Source of the DNA: Coriolopsis trogii
Taxonomy: Eukaryota > Basidiomycota > Agaricomycetes > Polyporales > Polyporaceae
Direction: 5' to 3'
Assembly (NCBI GenBank): GCA_020543525.1
Contig: JAHYIO010000009.1
Location: 186,001 to 250,000 of the forward strand
DNA: 64,000 nucleotides
In this document: in pieces, positions 59,432 to 64,000 of the stretch
Layout: every line of letters begins with the position of its first letter
How positions within the stretch are numbered: position 1 is the first letter of the stretch
Made by a program: the position numbers and the translations under genes
The notes under the pieces: model-generated
Databases searched by the model: none
What the model was told of the DNA's origin: nothing
What the model saw: only the letters and a program-made list of their open reading frames with translations

Positions 59432-60117
59432 GAGCCGACCGCATGGTCCGGCAGCCGCATCTCTACCGAACCACCTCGGTCCACCACCAGAATTTGCACA
59501 CCGGTTTGGATCATACTTGAACATATATGCACCAACGGACAGACTATCAGGCTTGGAATTGCATTAGCTATGGGCGGACCGCACCTATCCTGCTACTGCT
59601 AAGCCACCCGCTTGGTCCGGCAGCCGCATCTTGACCAGAACGGCTCAGTCCACCACCAGAATTTGTACACCGGTTCGGATCATACTTGAACATATATGCA
59701 CCAACTTACAAACCGTCAGGTCAGAAATCGCACTACTTATGAGCCGACCGGCCATGTCTCGCTACTGCTGAGCCACCCGCTCGGTCCGGCAGCCGCATCT
59801 TGACCAGGACATCTTGGTCCACCATCAAAACTTGCACATCGGCTCGGATTGCGGCTGATAGTATATGATCCAAAATACAGACTATCAGGCTTGGAATTGC
59901 ATGAGCTATGGGCGGACCGCACCTATCCCACTACTGCTGAGCCACCCGCTCGGTCCAGTAGCCACATCTTGACCAGAAGATCTCGGTCCACCACAAAAAT
60001 TTGCACACCGGTTCAGATCGTGCGTGGAAGTATATGCACCAACCTACAGACCGTCAGGTCAGGAATTGCATTAGTTACGGGCGGACCGGCCGTGTTCCAC
60101 TACCACTGAGCCATCTA
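59432..60117 (+). repeat. tandem array, 169-bp unit, about four copies
   Basis: The marker GGTCCGGCAGCCGCATCT recurs at 59445, 59614 and 59783, and as GGTCCAGTAGCCACATCT at 59952: the spacing is exactly 169 each time. Each unit also carries CACCACCAGAATTTGCACACC and a CGTCAGGTCAG/ACTATCAGG block. Copies differ by scattered substitutions, so the array is not brand new. It lies within the foldback element. Confidence 0.88.
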
Positions 60118-60210
60118 CGCAGTCTGTATGCCAACTGGCCGCGTGGAACACTCCATCATGTACTTCAACCAACCACGCGGTACACTGTATAATATACATC
60201 AGCCAGCCGC

Positions 60211-61079
60211 GCAGTACACCTTATCATATATATTGACTGCCCGCATGGTACACCTTATCATATACATCAGCCAGCCGCGCAGTACACCTCATTATATACA
60301 TTGACCACCCACGCGGTACACACTACCATATACATTAACCAGCTGCGCCACACTGCTTATACTGGCTGGCAAACACCGTGCGGAACATCAGATAGCACTG
60401 GTCCAACACCGCTCGGTTTACTATTCCGCACACTACTGCATTTCATTCTGGCTTGCAGATGCACTTCTACAGCTGCAGAATGCCATGCCAAATCCAATAA
60501 GCTTGTAGAAAGATCAGCTATCCATCTGAGCTGCCAAATAAGCTGGCTGGCCAAAGGTAAACTGACCCCTTTCCCCCACCCCCTGCTGGCTGGAACTACT
60601 TACCTAGGCCACAAAAGCCATTTAAACCAGGTTTCCCAGAACACAATCAGCCCTCACAACTCGCCCAAGGTGTCCGCAGGCATCCCTATGTTACCCAGAC
60701 CACTAGCCGCCACCCGGACCTCCTACCCGGACCGCTCTGGTGCACCTTTCCTGCCCTTGTATCTCTTCAAAATGTGCAATAAATGGTTGATTACTATTTA
60801 AAATACCTATATACGCTGTATAGATATCCACAGATAGTCCAAGTCCTCAGAACAGGTCTACATCAATGATAATCTGGTACCCCTATCCCGGGCCACCACC
60901 CGATCACTCACCCATACCCAGTCCGCGCGGCTCACCACTATACTTCCCGGCCGACCATCCGCGCGGAACACCCCACAGGTTCCCACGACCCGACCGCGCG
61001 GCGCCGCGTGCCACGCCCACACAGTGCATTAGCACCGCCGAGGGGTACAGCATATAGTATATTCCTATTGAATCGAGTG
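60211..61079 (-). repeat. right inverted arm of the foldback element
   Basis: Reverse complement of the left arm (57144-58009). The shared 166-codon frame (60301-60801 here, 57922-57422 on the left) differs in only about two codons (CGC/CAC changes), so the arms are young or are homogenised by gene conversion. The 47-bp units extend to about 60165, one or two more than on the left. Confidence 0.85.
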
Positions 61080-61086
61080 GGTCTTG
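61080..61086 (+). repeat. target-site duplication, right copy
   Basis: Second copy of GGTCTTG flanking the foldback element; continues into TGACATCC, the intact copia reading (MDVK on the minus strand). Confidence 0.75.
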
Positions 61087-61612
61087 ACATCCATAGATTC
61101 AATGTCCCAGTCCTCAAGCGCAGCGTGCGCAAGAAGATACCGGATAGACTCGAACCGCGCAACCGGAGAGAACGTCTCGTGATAGTCCTGACCCCATACT
61201 TGAGTAAAACTGCGAGCAACAAGACGAGCTTTGTACTGCCCATCATGTTTAATATCATAAACCCAACGGTTTGAGACAATGTGTCGACCTTTAGGACGAG
61301 GAACAAGTACCCAGGTCCTGTTCTCGATGAGCGAGTCATACTCCGACTTCTCAGCTTCACGCCACTTAGGAGCATCAGGCAATCGCATGGCCTCCTTGTG
61401 AGATTGAGGAATACCAGCTTTCGACTGAGTAGCAGCGAGAAAAGCGAGGAAAGTCTCTGCCTCCCACTGATCTCCATCTGGATCTGTCCGAGCATCAACA
61501 TGAACCGGGTTCTCGTCACCATAAATGTTGTCCTGAGTCCTACTTGGGTGGGGAATGCCTGCTTTGTCATGATGAGGACGGTCACGAGCAATGCTAGGCT
61601 GATTATCTCCCC
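61080..61612 (-). pseudogene. copia linker and reverse transcriptase, first half
   Basis: On the minus strand the frame opens at about 61612 with NQPSIARDRPHHDKAGIPHP, shifted relative to the integrase frame, and continues through WREAEKSEYDSLIENRTWVL, GRHIVSNRWVYDIKHDGQYK, ARLVARSFTQVWGQDYHETF and ESIRYLLAHAALEDWDIESM up to DVKT, where the foldback element cuts it. So one frameshift and one insertion disable it. The motifs are the N-terminal fingers of copia RT. Confidence 0.87.
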
Positions 61613-63507
61613 ACTAGTCTGTTACGACCACGACGGTGAGGAGGATAAGGAGCAGGAACAGGCGGGGGTGTTGGAGGACGATCAGGGGCATTAGCTGGAG
61701 CAGGGGCTTCAGGCGCATCATCATCTACAGAGTGATCAAGCGGTGGTGGGACATCAAATGGAATGGGAAGGGGAATGTCCAGAATGTTGTTGGGATCGAC
61801 CGAGTCAGAGTCGTCGTTCGAGGACTCATCCAACTGGTTATCCACAAACGGATTATCACTGGGGGCGACAGGTTGATTGCCAGGAAGTTTTCGTGCAGGG
61901 AAAAACTCTTCATCGAATGTCACATCGCGGGACACGACGATAGAGCGGGTGGCTGGATTCCAAAAACGATACTCCTTGGAACCCTGCTCATACCCCACGA
62001 AGATCATCTTGACTGCCTTCTTGTCGAGCTTCCCTTTGCACTTCGCCTTCTGCACATGCACAAAGGCTTTGCACCCAAACACGCGGAAGTAGGAGACATC
62101 CGGTATAGTACCATCCCACAATGTGATAGGGCACTGCCATTTTTGTCGTCGCATAGGTTGATAATTGTAGATATGAACGGCTGCATCAATGGCAAGTTGC
62201 CAGAAACCGTGACTAAGTCCAGCCTGATGTAACATACACAAGGCCTTCTCGGTGATGGTACGGTTCCAGCGTTTAGCACGTCCATTCTGTTGAGGCGAAC
62301 CCGCAACTGTCTTCTGGTGCTCGATGCCATGCGAACGAAGAAGCTCGCTGAACTCGCTAGACGTGTATTCCCCTCCTCGATCAGAGCAGACCTTCTTGAT
62401 CTTTTTACCGGTCTGAGTCTCAGCCCATGCCTTATAGTCGAGGAATGCTTTAACAGCGTCTGACTTGTGCTTAAGGTAGTAGGCGCGAGCAAGACCAGAG
62501 TAATCGTCAATGAAACCAGCAAAATACTTCCATCCTCCAATAGCCTGAGTACACATCGGTCCATCGAGATCTGTATGGATGAGCTCGAGAACTTCAGTCG
62601 CACGCTTCTCAGAAGGTGGAAAGGGGGCGCGAGTGGATTTGCCAAAGGCACATCCGTCACATGGCTCTTCATCCGCAGGATCAACGGCATCAACTCCCTT
62701 GGTGTTCTTAGGAAGATGATGCAGCACGTCCTTGCCCGCATGACCAAAGCGACAATGCCAGGTCTTGAAGCAACGGACATTGAGGTGGACACGCTGACCA
62801 TTACGGAGTTCGAGGAGCGTCCAGTACGTATTGCTATTCGGGTTGTACCTCGCCTCAAGGATCTTTCGACCCATGATATGAATCGTCGAACCATGTTTGA
62901 CAGCACCATCAGGTAGCTTGTCAAAGATACACATGCAACCTTCACCTTGGAACAAGGAATAACCATTGCGCTCAATGGAACCCATCGAGAAGAGACGACC
63001 TTCCACATGCGGGATATAGTAGACATTGTTAAGGGTGACAGGGACGCTCTGATTATTGATGTATGCGATCCCTTCAACCGTTCCCGATCCAAGCGCATGG
63101 ATGACACTACTTTCACCTGACGCAGCCGTTCCAAAAGGAACAGTGGTCTTGAAAGGCTGGTAGGTGGAGAAATCAGACATGTCACCAGTGATATATTGAG
63201 AGGCTCCTGAGTCCATGAGCCACATGGTCCACTTCGAGCTGTCCGAGGCCATAGCCTCATCATAGAAAGAAGCAGCAATGTTCGAGGGACCCGAAAGTAC
63301 GTTTACAGCTGATACAGACTCAGAGATAACATGCGCATGACTATGAGAAGTAGTGTCCTTGTTCTTCCTCTTGTCCTTGTCCTTATCCCTCTCCTTCTCC
63401 TTCTTCTTGCCCTTGGGACGCTTGTCCGGGTGCTTTTTGTAGCAGTTGGACTCGTGGTGAGAACTACCGCCACAGAAGGAGCAAGGACCCTTAGGCTTCG
63501 GCTTGGT
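61603..63507 (-). pseudogene. copia zinc knuckle, protease and integrase
   Basis: Frame continuous with gag after its TAG. The zinc knuckle CSFCGGSSHHESNC fits CX2CX4HX4C and is followed by a Lys-rich run. The aspartic protease has WLMDSGASQYITGDMSDF. Integrase has its HHCC finger (HCRFGHAGKDVLHHL ... CDGC) and the catalytic core with Asp in IHTDLDGP and in CSDRGGEYTS. The third catalytic residue, Glu in the usual QQNGxAERxNR block, is Lys here (QQNGRAKRWNR), so strand transfer should fail. A Pro-rich C-terminal part ends at a stop at 61603 caused by the frameshift. Confidence 0.9.
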
Positions 63508-64000
63508 CTAGGAGACCTTGTTGGCGGACTGTCCGTTCTTGCGCAATGACTCCTTGGCCAAGGTCTTCGACTGGATGTCGTCGAGGGTGACCTTGTCAAT
63601 ATCCGTAATAGCCATTAGTGCAGAGACCATGGACTGATAGGACTCGGGGACCTTCGACAGCAACAGGAGAGCCTGCATGGTCTCGCTGAGCTTGACGCCG
63701 TTGCTATCGATGTCGCGAAGGCGGTCAATGATCTTCATCATCTGGTCCTGGAGAGGCTTCGCATCGTTCATGCGAGGCTCAGCAACGAGCGACTCGAACA
63801 TGCCCCAAATGTGAGCACTGTTGGGCGTGCCAAACTTCGTCTTGATGGTGCCCCAGGTCTCAGCGGCTGTCATAGTACGAAGAGCAGCACCGCCTTGACC
63901 CGGAACCTTCGCATCGAGGACGTAGTAGAAGTTTGGTGAGACCCGCATGTACATCATGCCGCGAGCCTGCCCATTGAGCTTCTGCCATGCCTCTATGGCG
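63508..64000 (-). pseudogene. copia gag (capsid part), open at the window edge
   Basis: The minus-strand frame is open from the right edge through AIEAWQKLNGQARG, AAETWGTIKTKFGTPNSAHI and KLSETMQALLLLSKVPESYQ, the UBN2/gag-polypeptide pattern of copia capsids. It stops at TAG (63510-63508), and the same frame goes on to the zinc knuckle. The TAG replaces a probable Gln codon. Confidence 0.85.

Larger units (their letters stand above)
57144..61079. mobile_element. nested foldback element with long inverted arms, no recognised transposase
   Basis: The 3936-bp insert splits the copia reverse transcriptase and is flanked by the 7-bp repeat GGTCTTG. Its left arm (57144 to about 58009) and right arm (about 60211 to 61079) are inverted copies of about 0.87 kb. 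Outermost bases are imperfect (CAGCCCATTCAGTAAGAATA versus CACTCGATTCAATAGGAATA read inward), then nearly identical, including TCGGCGGTGCTAATGCACTG and GTGGATATCTATACAGCGTA. Each arm contains the same 166-codon frame. Between the arms lie a second complete palindrome (58012-58638), an AT-rich stretch and a 169-bp tandem array. I see no transposase, integrase or polymerase. A non-autonomous DNA transposon mobilised in trans is the simplest view; the duplication length (7, or 8 with one mismatch) would fit a hAT- or Mutator-like donor only loosely. Confidence 0.8.
55347..64000 (-). mobile_element. Ty1/copia LTR retrotransposon, interrupted, 5' end outside window
   Basis: Read on the minus strand from the right edge: gag with zinc knuckle, protease, integrase, the first half of reverse transcriptase, then a foreign 3.9-kb insert (57144-61079), the second half of reverse transcriptase, RNase H, polypurine tract and 3' LTR. 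The gag-protease-integrase-RT-RNase H order defines Ty1/copia. The 5' LTR and primer binding site lie beyond 64000. It sits inside the LINE. Several lesions (see parts) show it is inactive. Confidence 0.93.

Noticed and set aside
62004..63278. 424-codon minus-strand frame in copia
   Set aside because: Out-of-frame shadow of the integrase frame; Ser/Leu/Arg-rich with no motif.

Overview
This window is nuclear DNA of a basidiomycete fungus. Almost every gene is split by introns of about 49-75 nt with GT...AG ends, intergenic gaps are mostly under 2 kb, GC is high, and a FunK1-type kinase fragment and clustered F-box-like genes are present. These traits fit Agaricomycetes; a wood-decay polypore is a guess, not a demonstration. 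Exon boundaries below were worked out by hand from reading frame and splice signals.

Positions 1-42,000 are gene-dense and look intact. In order they hold: a fungal multi-pass membrane protein (700-1870), a single-span membrane protein with a Ser/Thr-rich ectodomain (2503-4293, minus), a ten-exon mitochondrial Mg2+ channel of the MRS2 family (5068-7403, minus), a 193-aa nucleotidyltransferase-like protein (8478-9318), proteasome ATPase RPT6 (10666-12092), a small membrane protein with an FFHPR motif (12446-13433, minus), an uncharacterised protein with a WNCQDW motif (14876-15549), a 640-aa disordered protein (16424-18395), calcineurin A (19366-21954, minus, 12 exons), a GMH1/UNC-50 Golgi protein (22339-23489, minus), a 1286-aa WW-domain protein (23832-28272), three tandem F-box-like paralogues on the minus strand (28551-35951, the last one 5'-incomplete), a P-loop kinase with an RG-rich tail (about 36969-38180) and phosphoglucomutase (38456-40471).

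From about 42 kb rightwards the DNA is decaying and full of mobile elements. A Golgi-type DXD glycosyltransferase (from 42176) runs directly into a headless UDP-glycosyltransferase pseudogene (to 45312). An aldo-keto reductase (46413-48214) is dead through two stop codons and two lost splice donors. A FunK1 kinase remnant carries a solo copia LTR with a perfect 5-bp target duplication. Then comes a nest of insertions: a Tad1-like LINE (minus, to 51562) was entered by a Ty1/copia element (3' LTR at 55347-55913, minus, running off the right edge), and the copia reverse transcriptase was in turn split by a 3.9-kb foldback element (57144-61079). That element has about 0.87-kb inverted arms, a second hairpin nested inside it, and a 169-bp tandem array.

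The intact genes cover core functions: protein degradation (RPT6), Ca2+ signalling (calcineurin), organelle Mg2+ supply (MRS2), Golgi traffic (GMH1) and glucose-phosphate metabolism (PGM). No operon-like logic is expected or seen. The most unusual object is the nested palindromic element at 57144-61079, for which I recognise no transposase and no known family.
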